A stretch of DNA of 64,000 nt from Malania oleifera (lineage: Eukaryota; Streptophyta; Magnoliopsida; Santalales; Ximeniaceae), in contig NC_080417.1 of the NCBI RefSeq assembly GCF_029873635.1, positions 25,430,182 through 25,494,181 on the forward strand, in the 5' to 3' direction. How positions within the stretch are numbered: position 1 is the stretch's first letter; every line of letters starts with the position of its first letter. Position numbers and translations under genes: made by a program. The notes under the pieces are model-generated. The model was not told the DNA's origin. It saw nothing but the letters and a program-made list of their open reading frames with translations, and ran no database searches. Below, piece after piece: positions 11,747 to 23,555 of the stretch.

Positions 11747-14025
11747 TAAAGCACAATAATAATAAAATAATAAAAATGGTTATTAAGTTAATATCAATAC
11801 ATAAGTGTTTTTCTGTAGGATCCTTGATTCCATGTTTGATGCCTAAGAAAGACCTTGTCTAAGCGAGTGCTCAGAGACCATTGCGGCTCAATAGCTCCCT
11901 GGAGGTCGGCCTAGTCAAAATGGAATTTCATAAGATAAACAGGATAGATACTGTTTGTACACGTAAATAAGTACATAAAATAATGTTTTGACTGACATAA
12001 TTTGCAGAAATATATGATAAAATAATAATAATATAGGTATCCTATGCGGGGCCCACATGAATCCCGAAACCGTGTGGAGGTTTACACGAATCTCGAAGCT
12101 GTGTAGGGCTCATAAAATCGTATGAGGATTTTTGGAGTTACGTAGGATCCATTCGGGTCTTGAAGTTGTGTGGGGCCCACAAGACCATGTGGGGCCCACA
12201 TGAGTTTTCAAAATTCAAATTTAATTCTTATTCAAAAATAAATAAATACTAAAAATGGTTCAAAATTAATAACAATGATAATAATAACGATAATAATGAT
12301 TAAGAAAAATAATAAAATAATAAAATAATTAATTAACTAATTGATTAATTAATTAGGTAAGTGATTAATTAAAAATTTATTTAATGAGAATGGTGGCAAG
12401 CACTCCCACATGGCCTCTATCCCCATCCCATACTCAACCCATACCTTGCCCATTCTTTAAATTTTAAAAATTATAATTTCACCCATCTCCCACGCTTTTA
12501 TAAATTTCATTTCTTCCTAAAAATTTTCCTATAAATAGGGAGCTCTCAACCTTCATTTTTCACAACAATTTTTCCATGGAAGAGAAGAATTAGTGAGTGA
12601 AAGAAATTGTGGTGGAGAGAATTTTTGAGTAAGTTCTCAATCACCCACTCTTTCCGATCTCATTTCTTAGAGATAGTTATAGTGTTCGTAAGGAAAAAAG
12701 TAGTAAATTTTGATTATGTTAGTTTTTTTTTTTATTTAAAATTCATACCCGAGTTTATTTTATAAGTAAATTTCAATTATGTTAATTAGTTCCACAAAAT
12801 TTTCATGAGTTTTTTTTTACGCGTATTTAATTATACCAGTTATATCTTTAATATACTGGCATCTATTTTTGGGTTAAAAAATGTTTTAATCCTCTCGGGT
12901 AAATTTTCAGCATTTCTTTCTATTCAAAAATAAATTATATATATATTTTTAACCCAAAAATTGTGTGGCATGAGTTTATTTCTAGGTTGCATTTTTTTTA
13001 TGAAAATATGAGTAAAGATGAGATTTTTACGATATTATTTTAAATTGCATAAATTATAATAAGATGATTTTAAAATCCCTTAAGGCAACGAAAGTTCAAA
13101 GTTACAGATGCTCGGTACCGCAACTTAAAATTTATACGGATCAGAGTGCACCCACACTGTTTACAGAGTGGTTATTTATGTTAGTGGATTTCTCCTGAGT
13201 GTACACCTGGTTCCGGACCAAAACTTAATAAGGAAAATCTCACTTAAAGTTTACGTACGTTGATTTAGTTTGGTCGGCGAGCCAGCTAAGTCCAGTCTTC
13301 GGACCGCACAACCCAGTCATGGGGGTAAACATGACTTACGCCAAACAGGCCTAAGGGTGGTTTTTTTTACAATATATGTTTATACATATTTAATTACATG
13401 TACAAAGTTACTGATGATTTGAAAGAAAAGTGTAAGTTTACATGAAAATGATCATTCTGGTACTTAAATGACGATATAAGGAAAACGTATAAGGAAAAAT
13501 ATATGTATGTTTATTATTAAATATTTTTATATTTTTAAAGTTAAAAGTTTAATTTAACAGTTATAGTATATGATTATAAAATTTTACTGTTATAATTGAT
13601 GGTAAAAGTTTTATGTAGTAAATTTTAAATTTATATTTATTCTAAAAACAGTTTTGAAGTTATAGTATTAAATATTATTTTACGAAATTTTTTTTAAGCT
13701 CATTTTGGCCACACACTAATAATAATCTTATTTACTTACTGAGCATCGTTTCACTCCAATCATATTTTTATTTCAGATGACTCTGAAGAGCATGTCGGAA
13801 ATCAGGCTTAGCAAGCACGCGGGTGGGGATAGAAAAATAAAGATTGATTAGAAATATTAGTATGATGTTAGATATTTACGTTGTAAAATTTTTATTTTTT
13901 GAAATAAATGAGTATAATATGGATAATTAGCACTCTGGTTTAATAACAATTGAGTTTATTTGCTTCCGTTGTAAATCAATGGTAAAAAGTTAATATCTCA
14001 GGCCCCTCGGGGTTAGGGTGTTACA
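11683..14025 (+). mobile_element. Nested solo gypsy-type LTR, TSD TAAAC
   Basis: The element starts TGTGATGACCC and ends GGGTGTTACA. It is flanked by exact TAAAC at 11678-11682 and 14026-14030. At 2,343 bp with no ORF it fits a solo LTR left by recombination between two LTRs. The termini resemble Tekay/Del-type gypsy LTRs. Plus orientation is chosen because a phrase near 13310 (CACAACCCAGTCATG) appears reversed in the related LTR at 14181-16568. An (AT)n run fills 11696-11743. Confidence 0.9.
11696..11743. repeat. (AT)n microsatellite
   Basis: About 48 bp of pure TA/AT dinucleotides, beginning 14 bp inside the nested LTR edge. Confidence 0.97.
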
Positions 14026-14201
14026 TAAACCATGTTAAATACATCATGATTTGTTATCATCAAAATAAGAATTGTAAGTTTTGTTAGGCCAACACTTATT
14101 ATAACAAATTCAACATGACATTGTTGGCAAAATCATAAGATGATTTTTTTACAAAGCTTAACTTAAGAAAATATTAAGCATGTCACGACCAGCTCATTTT
14201 T

Positions 14202-14202
<1 letters not shown>

Positions 14203-14243
<41 letters not shown>
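14203..14243. repeat. (AT)n microsatellite
   Basis: About 41 bp of pure AT dinucleotides near the left edge of the solo gypsy LTR. Smaller AT runs occur near 14718, 15424, 15604 and 15672. Confidence 0.97.
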
Positions 14244-14245
<2 letters not shown>

Positions 14246-15230
14246 CGATAACAATATCATCATAAAATCAATACTACATAACCCATAATCCAGCTCAGCA
14301 GGTCACCATCCACCTGAACCTGTGGGTACCAGGGATATAACAAAACATACAGCAGAAGTCTACACAGCAGAAAGTATAAAATCATATACATCTCATCATA
14401 ATGTGCATAACATATACCAGAGTACTACAACCACTAACTCTCAGTATATACAACCCAAAAATAAATCTAAGGACAATTCCCTCAAAATTTAACTGTCCTT
14501 ACCAAAACTTACCCTTTGCAAAGGGCAGATAAATAACACTAATTCTGCAGGGCTTTTCCCACTCTCCTATCCGGGGCTCCTAAAAAGTTAATGAAATTTA
14601 GGGGTGAGATACCTCTCAGTAAGAGAAATAAACTAATACTAGTGTGTGGTAACATGAGTAATTCGTGTATATCATATATAACACATTTAGTACTGTTTCA
14701 TCAAATATGGGAAAACATATGTATATATATATAAATCAACATGGCAGAACATACTGCATTTTCATAACATATCTCAACTCATGTCATAATAATAATAACA
14801 TAAAACAATCCTGGTAGGTTAGCTAGCTGTTGTCATATATTACCCCCACATGACTGGGTTGTGTGGCCCGAAAGCGGGACCTGACAATGGTTGGCCAACC
14901 ACTGCCAAGTCAATAGTCTAGTCTGTAGGTCCAATGGGTCTACCCAGACTGGTCCATACACCAGGGGCGATAACAGCACACTTCTTAAAAATAACCACAT
15001 CGACCATCCAATCTCACACCACTCCGTATAGCGGCGTTAACACAGATATCATGATCACGAAGACCATGGACACATAGCAACGGTACCGTGTAAGTGCTAG
15101 CCTAAACCAAGCCAACCAGGTTCTGATATCATATACATATACTGGAACCGTGATACATAAATGTCTCATATCATTTATTTTTACATCAATCACATCATTT
15201 CACATATATACATGTATCATAAAAATCATC

Positions 15231-15467
15231 GGCCCGTACGCCGATATTTCACATTTTATCATAGCTCGGCCCGTACACCAGCTACACATAGCACAGCCCG
15301 TACGCTAGCAAACAGTAATCACATAGCACTGCCCGTACGCTGGCAAATCACATCTCATAGCACGACCCGTACGCCAGCAATCACAGTCACATAGCACGGC
15401 CCCTACGCCAGCAAATGACATCCATATATATATATATATATGAAAACATCTCGGCCCGTACGCCGGT
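15231..15467. repeat. Array of seven CCCGTACGCC dyad units
   Basis: Copies of GGCCCGTACGCC-like sequence start near 15231, 15268, 15296, 15331, 15365, 15398 and 15453, mostly 28-37 bp apart. Most keep the palindromic core CGTACG. A phrase like CACATAGCAC lies between several copies. Confidence 0.9.
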
Positions 15468-16182
15468 TTTCCATCATAATAATCCATCTCATCCACATTC
15501 CCAGAAAACAGCATTTCACAACATTTTTACTCATGTCACACAGTAGATTTTCCACATATTCAACATACGATCATTTTCACAGTATTTTGCAAATATAAGA
15601 CATATATATATATATAAACATTTTCCAAAACAATACTAGCTTAGTTTCCATAAATCAAATGATAACTATGTATGTATATATATATATATAGATTCCAAAA
15701 TAATACTAACTTAGTTTATCCCCTTACCTGATTCCTGGAAAGCCCCTAATAAAACTGCCCCGCACCCACAGGGTTCCTAATTCAACACCCTGAAAATGAA
15801 AAATCCTAAAATTAAAGTTCAGTATTTCGAAGCATACAATATTTTCCTCAACTGCCAAAAACCCAAATATTAGGTAGAAAGTTTTCACCCAAAAGCATTC
15901 AAGTTTAACACCTGAGGGGTTCCCTGACCAATACTCCGAAACTGAAAACCTTTAGTATTAAATTTTAGTATTTTCGTGCACACAACATTTCTTATAACTA
16001 GCGTAAGACCAAATATGGCTTAAAAAGCCTTACCTCAACTCTGGAATGATTTCCAACTAACTTTCTCCCACGATCCGCTCCAGCAAATTTGGAGAGAACT
16101 CCGCTAGAAGTGTCGTGGTGGCTTTGGATCGTCGATTTGACGACTGGTGGGGCTGGAAACGTAGAGAGAAAGGAGAGAGAAC

Positions 16183-16193
<11 letters not shown>

Positions 16194-16238
<45 letters not shown>
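16194..16238. repeat. (GA)n microsatellite
   Basis: About 45 bp of GA dinucleotides, extended by interrupted GA from 16162. It gives rise to spurious Arg-Glu and Leu-Ser repeat ORFs on both strands. Confidence 0.97.
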
Positions 16239-16244
<6 letters not shown>

Positions 16245-16302
16245 GGAGAGGTTTTGTACAAAATGATATTTCTCCCGAATTTTTCATTCTTATAAAACAG
16301 GA

Positions 16303-16489
16303 TTTCGTCGACGAGCCCGACCTTCATCGACGAGTCCTTCACAAATTTCGTCGACGAGACCCTATATTTGTCGATGAAATTCAGGCTACCTCAGAACCTC
16401 TTTCGGTATTTTCTCTTGGACGAAGCCCTATGTTCGTCGATGAATTCTCTTAAGCCTTTGTTGACAAACGCTCCGCGTTCGTCGACGAA
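16303..16489. repeat. TTCGTCGACGAA-type dyad array in solo gypsy LTR
   Basis: Copies or near copies of TCGTCGACGA occur near 16304, 16325, 16347, 16368, 16433 and 16479. They lie within about 270 bp of the LTR's minus-strand start (16568). This is a gypsy counterpart of the dyad arrays in the SIRE-type LTRs. Confidence 0.88.
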
Positions 16490-16573
16490 GTCTACAACCT
16501 CCTTCTGTTTCCGATTTCCATTTCCTGTCCTTATTATTTAAATTTCATTTTAAATTCGGGTTGTTACAAAGCA

Positions 16574-18283
16574 AATATCAAATTGAGCTTATTACATAAG
16601 CACTTCAAGTTGATTCAAGTATGATTTTTTTTTAAGCTCATTAGGCAAAGAGACTTAGAGACCTTAGTATAAAACTTGGAACAAGTTTTTCAAAGTTAAA
16701 TAAGTTCATATTCCAAGATTAATTGAGCAAAGAAGAGAGAACTCAAAAATATGTTGAAATGAGGAAAATCTGCTGACAGACGACTGTATGTTCAGAGACA
16801 GACGACTAGCATGTTTTGAAGTGTTTTAATACAAGTCAGAAGACTGACAGATGACTGTCAAGTAATGGATAAACGATTGTCAATGATTAGTGAGCTGCCT
16901 GTGAGTGTTTTTCTAGACGATTGTCAACCTTCTGTGTACAATTGTAAAACTGGTTTGTTCATGGACAGACGACTGTCATCATATAGACAGACGACTGTCA
17001 CCCTTCTGTTCATTTTTAAAAACCTGGTTGTTTAGTGACAGACGACTGCCCCTTTGTTGACAGGCGACTGCATAAATTTTTTTTTAAAAGATATTTGACA
17101 AAGAAATGCTATATGCTACTTACATGCCTATGCTACATGATATGCTTGACTTATATTGAAAATTTATGGCTCACTATGTTGAAAATTTGAGCATGAGATT
17201 ATTGAGTATAAGCATGATTTTTGATATGGGATTAATTCTTGATCATGCATGCTTTTGATGAATTACATGGATAGACTTACCGCTTTTTATATTGATATTC
17301 ATGAGTTATGAGAGATATAATAGTTATATTGATATCCATGAGCTATGAGAGATATAATGGTTATATTGGTATCCATGAGCTGTATATAATGTGATAATGA
17401 CTTTGGTATCCATGAATATTTTTGGTATCACATTTTAAAAATTTTAATTGGTATCACAATTTTACAAAGCTCACTTGGTATCACAATCTAAAAGTTTAAT
17501 TTGTCTTTTAAGTACGACAAGTATGATTCTATCTATGAGCATAGTATGACATTGATGATATTAGCATGATATTAATATTTGATACATGATGTGAATCAAT
17601 GTTTTGAAACATGGGATGATGAAAGCATAATTGATAACAAAACTGAATGTATTAAATTCAGGGGGAGTATGACTTATTGCTTATATTATGATTGTTTTCC
17701 TATTAATCAATTCAGAGAATTTTAAATTGGTATCATGAATTAAATTTTCAATTGGTATCAATTCTTAATTGGTATCATGAATTTTAAATAGATATCATGA
17801 ATTCAATTTTAAATCAGAATCATAAAATCAACAATTGAAATCTTGAATATTGTCTAAAGGAAAAAGTTGTTAGTATTGAAGTTATAACTCATATACTTAA
17901 ATATTAAAACACACTACACATGCTATATTGAAAAACAAATTAAGTGTGTACATATGTTTGATACACATGTTTAATGATATGCTCAAAACGTGATTTTACT
18001 TGAACTTAATCATTTTTTTTTTCCTTTTTGATGGATGTCAAAAATGGGAGAAGTTTTAAAGCAAAAATTGAGCATAGTATTGCAAATTGCAAAAATGAGC
18101 ATGAACATAATATATATCAAAAGGAGAAGTATTTGATAGTGATGAGCACGATTGCAAAAGAGTTTTTGAAATTAATATTGATCTTTCAAATATTGTTAAG
18201 ATGATGCTTATTAAAAGGGAGAGTCTTTTTAAGGCTCACTCCAATTTTTGATTCTTGTTTGTCATCATCAAAAAGGGGGAGAT
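16574..18283 (+). mobile_element. SIRE-type 3' internal remnant with polypurine tract
   Basis: There is no coding frame. The stretch continues the 14095-14180 sequence across the solo LTR. It holds a dyad array (16772-17073), many TTGGTATCA phrases (17290-17800) and a TTTTTGATGGATGTCAAAAA block near 18022. It ends in AAAAAGGGGGAGAT directly before LTR C. These are the usual non-coding features at the 3' end of SIRE-like elements. Confidence 0.65.
16772..17073. repeat. GACAGACGACTGTC dyad array, internal copy
   Basis: At least eight full or degenerate copies, the best at about 16965 and 16987 (GACAGACGACTGTCA). The same motif recurs in LTR C downstream, so this internal region and LTR C share one version. 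Confidence 0.85.
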
Positions 18284-18975
18284 TGTTGGTCTTACAAGGC
18301 TTAATATCTTATTTTGATGCTAACAAACAAGTGGATCTTAACATGCTATGTTAAGTGATGTATTTTCAGGACTAAATGAAGAATGCAAGGTTAAAGAGTT
18401 CATGAGAACCTGTACCTCAGATAAGGATGATTATATCAACCTTGAAGCATGGATTTAAAGTTTTAAAGCCTGAAGATCATGAGAGCATTGATATTAAATA
18501 AATAGCTTCAAAGAATGAAAGTGCAAGAGATCAACATGAAAAGCTCAAAGAAAGATGAAACAAGTATAAAGGCTTCAAGGAATTCAAGAATTGAAAAAGT
18601 TTAGGAAATTTCATGTAAGTACTTCAAAGAATTTCAATATAGATGCATGAAACTCTTAGGTAAATTTATTGGACCTAGATACCTTTTAACATACTTTTAA
18701 AATATTTTTATAAGGTCAAAAATTGTTTCAAAAAGGATAGAATCAGTTTTAAAACGAAAAGCACCAAAAAAAGGATTTCTCAAATGCTGTCAATTTTTAT
18801 ACATTTGCATTGATACACATTTTTCTCCATCCAAAAGTATTTATTTTAAAATATGTTCAACATGAAAGTTTTAGGATTTTATCTTAGCTTTCATTTGATA
18901 CCAATATAATCAAATTTAGAGTTGTATAGGAAAAAATATGACCAAAATACTAAAGGGTGCTAGAAGTGACAACAT

Positions 18976-19284
18976 GACAGACGACTGTCAAGAACTGAAC
19001 AGTCGACTGCCAGTGCACTTTGAGGCGTCTGTGTCTGTTTAGATAGACGACTAACACCCTACTACCCCTTTGTTTTGACTGGACAGATGACTGCACAAAA
19101 TGGACAGTCATCTGCCACGCAGCTATTTTGAATTTTTCCATAATGGTCAAATTTTTAAATGGGGCTGTTTGTGGCTCAAAACTTATGGAAACTTGAGGAA
19201 TATTTCAAGCCACTTGGGGACCAAGTTATATACCCCTTTGTTTTGACTGGACAGATGACTGCACAAAATGGACAGTCATCTGCC
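18976..19284. repeat. GACAGACGACTGTC dyad array in LTR C
   Basis: Copies start at 18976 (GACAGACGACTGTCA) and near 19000, 19043, 19081 and 19100. The last copies are repeated by the 168-bp duplication near 19250 and 19270. The array ends 129 bp before the TATA box. Confidence 0.85.
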
Positions 19285-19398
19285 ACGCAGCTATTTTGAA
19301 TTTTTCCATAATGGTCAAATTTTTAAATGGGGCTGTTTGTGGCTCAAAACTTATGGAAACTTGAGGAATATTTCAAGCCACTTGGGGACCAAGTTATA
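19063..19398. repeat. Exact 168-bp tandem duplication in LTR C
   Basis: Units 19063-19230 and 19231-19398 look identical by eye. Each unit holds the last dyads of the array and the spacer that leads to the TATA box. Confidence 0.93.
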
Positions 19399-19412
19399 TA
19401 CCTTTTAAAGTC

Positions 19413-19420
19413 TATAAATA
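19413..19420 (+). promoter_or_regulatory. TATA box of LTR C
   Basis: TATAAATA, 129 bp after the last dyad. Transcription from it would run toward the U5-like module near 19980. Confidence 0.55.
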
Positions 19421-20741
19421 AGCCTCAAAGATCATTGAATCAAGACACCAAGAATTCAAATTCTGAAAAATACAAAGTCTCTCTCAAATTGCTCTCAAAT
19501 TCTCAAGGTTCTCTCTTGCTCTCAAGGTCACATATTGTGCACGAATTCAACTGAGTTTTGTTGATATTATTCCACCAGAATTGTGCTACAAATTCTAAAT
19601 CTTTCAATCATTGAAAGAATTAATTGGTGATATACTTCCTTTATCTTTAAGTTATATTCTATATTGTGATTTATTTTGAAGTATATTAGTTGTGTTGTAA
19701 TTGTTGTACTAACCAGCTCTTTGAGGAGCAAATTCTTTGTACGCATCTATTTGATTTGTATCTTGTAAATTGACGATTCCAAGGGTTGGTTGGATCATTG
19801 GCTAAGCAAGGGGATATTGCTTAGAGAGGCGGGCTCTAGCCTAGTTAAGGAGTGACCGGACGAGAGGATGTCATTTGGAGAAGGCGGGCTCTAGCCTTAA
19901 TCAAGGAGTGTTGTAAAGGTTTGTTCTGCCCTTTAAAGGAACAAGTTTAGTGAATCCTTTGGTGGTTTGCCAAAGGCGAGGACGTAGACTAGGTATAAGC
20001 CGAACCTCGTAAAAATCTCTGTCTCACTCTCTCTTTCCCTACTCTTTATTTTCAGCACATATTTAAATTGTGTGATGGTTTAAATTGAAAATCAAATATA
20101 CTACACATATTTGGAAATCAAGTAAACTTAAAGTTTAATTTCGATTTAGGATGCGGAAATTGAAAGGGAGTACGTTAGTTAAACCATATCTTGTGAAAAC
20201 CATACGGGAGTACGTTTCTTGGTTAAACACTCAAAGATAAATTAACTAAAAGTTTATTTGAATTTTGAATATTTGGAAAGAGTGATTGAATGTTGTATTG
20301 AACATCATATTAAGCAAATCCATATATACAAGGCTTGATTCAAATTTATATCTAGGACTGACAACAAAAGCTTTATTGTGATTGTGAAAGGATTGTTGAA
20401 TATTAAATTACATTCTTCACAAGGTTTTCAAATTCACAATCACAAGGCTTAAATAAACAAACAAACTATCTCAAGATCTTATATTACATAAGTGTTGTTT
20501 ATTGGCTTGGTTGTTTGCTTTCTAATTATAGTTGATTGGTTTGGTTGAATGATTGGATGTTTGTATGATTAAGGATTAAATAAAGAAACTAAGTTCTTGA
20601 GTGTTTAACAAATTAAACAAACAAGTCACGAATTGGTTAAAAGAAATAAAATAAGTTTAAGAATTCTAAAAAGGGATTAAAAGAAATTTTTAAAAGCCAA
20701 TTCACCCCCCCCCCCTTCTTGGGAAGCTATTCCTAATTTCA

Positions 20742-21098
20742 CTGTTGATTGAGAAAGCTAATTTATTATTAAAGGGATTGCATTAACAACAGGGCTGCAC
20801 ACAAAGTTAAAAAGATGAGAATTTTTATTAAGTTATAACGTATATCTTGATCGAATGTTTTATGATTGTTTGGTTTTAATATTGTGCTTGATTGGTTGGT
20901 TTAATTGATTAATTGATTACTTATTTGGTTGAGCAATAGTATTGTGGATTAAAAGATCTAAGTTTTTGTGTGATTGGAAAATTAAACAAACAAGTCTGAA
21001 ATGATTAACCAAGAAGAAGTCCTCATAGGAATTAAAAGAAAATTTTTAAATCCAATTCACCCCCCCCCCCCCCTCTTAGGACTACACCTTTGTTTTCA
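20742..21098 (+). mobile_element. Right end of another SIRE-type LTR
   Basis: The segment ends CCAATTCAC, a 14-base C run and CTCTTAGGACTACACC, then TTTGTTTTCA at 21098. This is the shared LTR 3'-end module. Its left part is missing or lies elsewhere. No ORF is seen. Confidence 0.65.
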
Positions 21099-21912
21099 AT
21101 AATGATGCAGATACTACAGATGCATAGATTTACTTTTGAAGGAACAATATGTGGTTGTATTAAAAACAACTTTTTGTTATGTTGTTTTTGTTTTTACATG
21201 CTTTTTGACTTATTACCTATCTTTTTAAGCATGCTACATGATATTTATCTTTTACTTATGGTTGCTCATTGCCTTGGTATTTGTATTTTTTTTTTTCTTG
21301 GACATCTCACTCTTTTTGATTGATGTCAAAAGGGGAGAATTTGTGGGCATAAACTGAGCATGATAGTACATACCTAAGCATGAATATTGGTCAATATGAA
21401 TAGATATGAATTGCTGAATATTGGCTCACTATGAATTAAAAATTTGAGCATGATCCTGAATTCTGATATGATGTGATATTAAGCATGATATTGATGATAA
21501 TATTGATATATGATATTTGAGTATGATATTGAAATTTATTTTGGGCAAAAACTGAGCATGATAGTACATACCTAAGCATGAATATTGGTGAATATGAATA
21601 GATATGAATTACTGAATATTGGCTCACTATGAATTAAAAATTGAGCATGATCCTAAATTCTGATATGATGTGATATTAAGCATGATATTGATAATAATCT
21701 TGATATATGATATATGAGTATGATATTGAAATAGATCTTTGAGATGTACACTGAGTATGATATTGAAATTGATCTTTGAAACGCACACTGAGTTAGTATG
21801 CATTCATAATATATGATTAAATATTGTTAAGTTGATGCTTATTGTAAGGGGGAACCTTTTTAAAAACTTCCTCATTTTTTCTCCTTGTTTGTCATCATAA
21901 AAAAAGGGAGAT
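21099..21912 (+). mobile_element. SIRE-type 3' internal remnant with ~198-bp duplication
   Basis: It contains a GATTGATGTCAAAAGGGGAG block near 21318 and ends with AAAAAAAGGGAGAT just before LTR D. Two units, 21345-21542 and 21543-21740, are about 95% alike. Short ORFs here show no recognisable family. Confidence 0.6.
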
Positions 21913-22354
21913 TGTTAGCCTAACAAGGCTTAAAATCTTTTTTTGATGATAACAAATCAAAGGAACCTAACATATTTGATTAAATGAAGTTTCAGAACTC
22001 AAGTGTTTCAAATTAAGATCAAGTGCTTGACAAGCCTTTTGAAAGTTTGAACTTAAAGCTAGAAGATCTTATGAAGCTAAAGACCATTGAAGCAAGAAGT
22101 CAAGACAAATATAAAGAATGGAAGCAATGCATGAAGACTTAGTGATTAGAAAGGCATAGTCTTTAAGAAGTCTTATGTAAGTACTTCACAAATTTCAATA
22201 TAAATGTTTGAAACTCTTAGAAATTATCATTGACTTAGAGGCCCATTTTTGAAAACCACGAAAAATATTTTTTTTAAAGTCTCATTTCAATATTCCTAGT
22301 TTAAAAGCTAAAGAGTTATGGAAACAAATTTCTTGAAGGCATACAAGTTGCAAG

Positions 22355-22611
22355 GATAGGCGACTAATGCATTATCATCAGGTGACTGACATAATTATGC
22401 TTTTAAAATTGAGCAAACAGAACCAGGACAAGCGACTGATGAAATATCATCAGGTGTCTGACATTTTTGTGCTACTAAAAATTGAACAGGCAGAATCAAG
22501 ATAGGTGACTGACCCATTAGGCACAAACGACTAACCCCCATTCTGTGTTTGAAAAATACGCTAAACTTAAGAGGCACGGACAACTGACCTTAGGTCACAG
22601 TCGACTGACTG
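22355..22611. repeat. CAGGTGACTGAC-type dyad array in LTR D
   Basis: About eight degenerate copies of (A/T)AGGCGACTGA or CAGGTGACTGAC; the last is CAGTCGACTGACTG at 22598-22611. This version is related to that of LTR C but is more eroded. Confidence 0.7.
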
Positions 22612-23185
22612 TCGTATTTTAAATTTTAAAATAACAAGGGAAAGTTTCCAAAACTGATTGCTTGGTCCCCAAACTTTGAGAAAACTTGGGAAACACTACA
22701 AGTAACTTGGGGAATACCAAAATTTACTTTTTATATCTATAAATACATGTTAATCCTAAGAATTAAACACAACAACAATCAGGATTCAAACAAATTCTTT
22801 CTACTCTTCAAAGCTATCTTGCTAATACTTTTACTGAAGTATCTACTGTGTTCTTGCTGATAAAAGCTCATGGTTCTTTGATCTTTCACTGCAATTTTCA
22901 ATCTAAGATAGAACCACGGTGATATTTACTTGAACTTCCATCTTTATATTGTTATATTGTTGAAGTATATTGTTCTTTAAATTGTACAAATATGCTCTAA
23001 CAGAGAGTTTTCTTGTACGACACAAAGTTTGTTTCTTTGTTATATTTTTTACAATTCAGGGGTATTGGATCTTTGCCTAGCAAAGAGGGGTATTCTTGTT
23101 AGAGAGTGATCTCCACCTTAGAAGGTGATAGGTTATAACTTTTCCTATTAAAGAAAGTTGGAAAGGAAAATCCTCACAGTGGTTG

Positions 23186-23555
23186 CTTAGGGCAAGGACG
23201 TAGGATGTTGGCCGAACCTTGTAAAAAATCCAATTCTCAGCTCTTCTCCTTACTCTCTTTATTTTTCTGCAAGAATAAACTCTATGTGTATGATCTTTAA
23301 CTCTTGCTGGATTTTGGGAATTGTTGGGCTTTTGATTTTAATCCATATTTGAAATCAACATATTATAGTACTTAGGGCAAGGACGTAGGATGTTGGCCGA
23401 ACCTTGTAAAAAATCCAATTCTCAGCTCTTCTCCTTACTCTCTTTATTTTTCTGCAAGAATAAACTCTATGTGTATGATCTTTAACTCTTGCTGGATTTT
23501 GGGAATTGTTGGGCTTTTGATTTTAATCCATATTTGAAATCAACATATTATAGTA
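23186..23555. repeat. Exact 185-bp tandem duplication in LTR D
   Basis: Units 23186-23370 and 23371-23555 appear identical. Each carries the conserved GGCCGAACCTTGTAAAA and CTTTATTTTTCTGCA module. Confidence 0.93.

Larger units (their letters stand above)
10021..14094 (-). mobile_element. 5' LTR of the SIRE element, split by a nested solo LTR
   Basis: The LTR runs from TGAAATTAAG (10021) to ...AGGCCAACA (14094). It is split by the insertion at 11683-14025, leaving about 1.7 kb of its own sequence. In minus orientation it has a TGTTGGCC start, a dyad array (11116-11308), a TATA box CTATAAATAG (10978-10987), a GAGGTTCGGC-type module near 10480 and a C-rich terminal motif. The same terminal motif ends the plus-strand LTR at 20741. 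I found no convincing matching 3' LTR in the window. Bases 14095-14099 (CTTAT) would be the TSD if the partner exists to the left. Confidence 0.85.
14181..16568 (-). mobile_element. Solo gypsy-type LTR, TSD AAGCA
   Basis: The element starts TGTCACGACC and ends GGTTGTTACA, with exact AAGCA at 14176-14180 and 16569-16573. It is 2,388 bp and has no coding region. It is a distant relative of the LTR at 11683-14025 in the opposite orientation; both contain the CACAACCCAGTCATG block and a TTACTGAG block. It contains two dyad arrays, a GA microsatellite and a (AT)n run. ORFs across the GA run are low-complexity artefacts. Confidence 0.9.
18284..20741 (+). mobile_element. SIRE-type LTR C
   Basis: It starts TGTTGGTCTTACAAGG right after a polypurine tract and ends with a C-tract and CCTAATTTCA, matching the minus-strand LTR edge at 10021. 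It is 2,458 bp, including an exact 168-bp tandem duplication. Order: start, dyad array (18976-19284), TATA box (19413-19420), GGACGTAGAC / GCCGAACCTCGTAAAA module (about 19980), CTTTATTTTC, and an 11-base C run near the end. The adjacent PPT indicates a 3' LTR; no matching 5' LTR is seen. Confidence 0.85.

Noticed and set aside
16057-16453. Overlapping ORFs on both strands with Leu-Ser or Arg-Glu repeats
   Set aside because: They are six-frame readings of the GA microsatellite.
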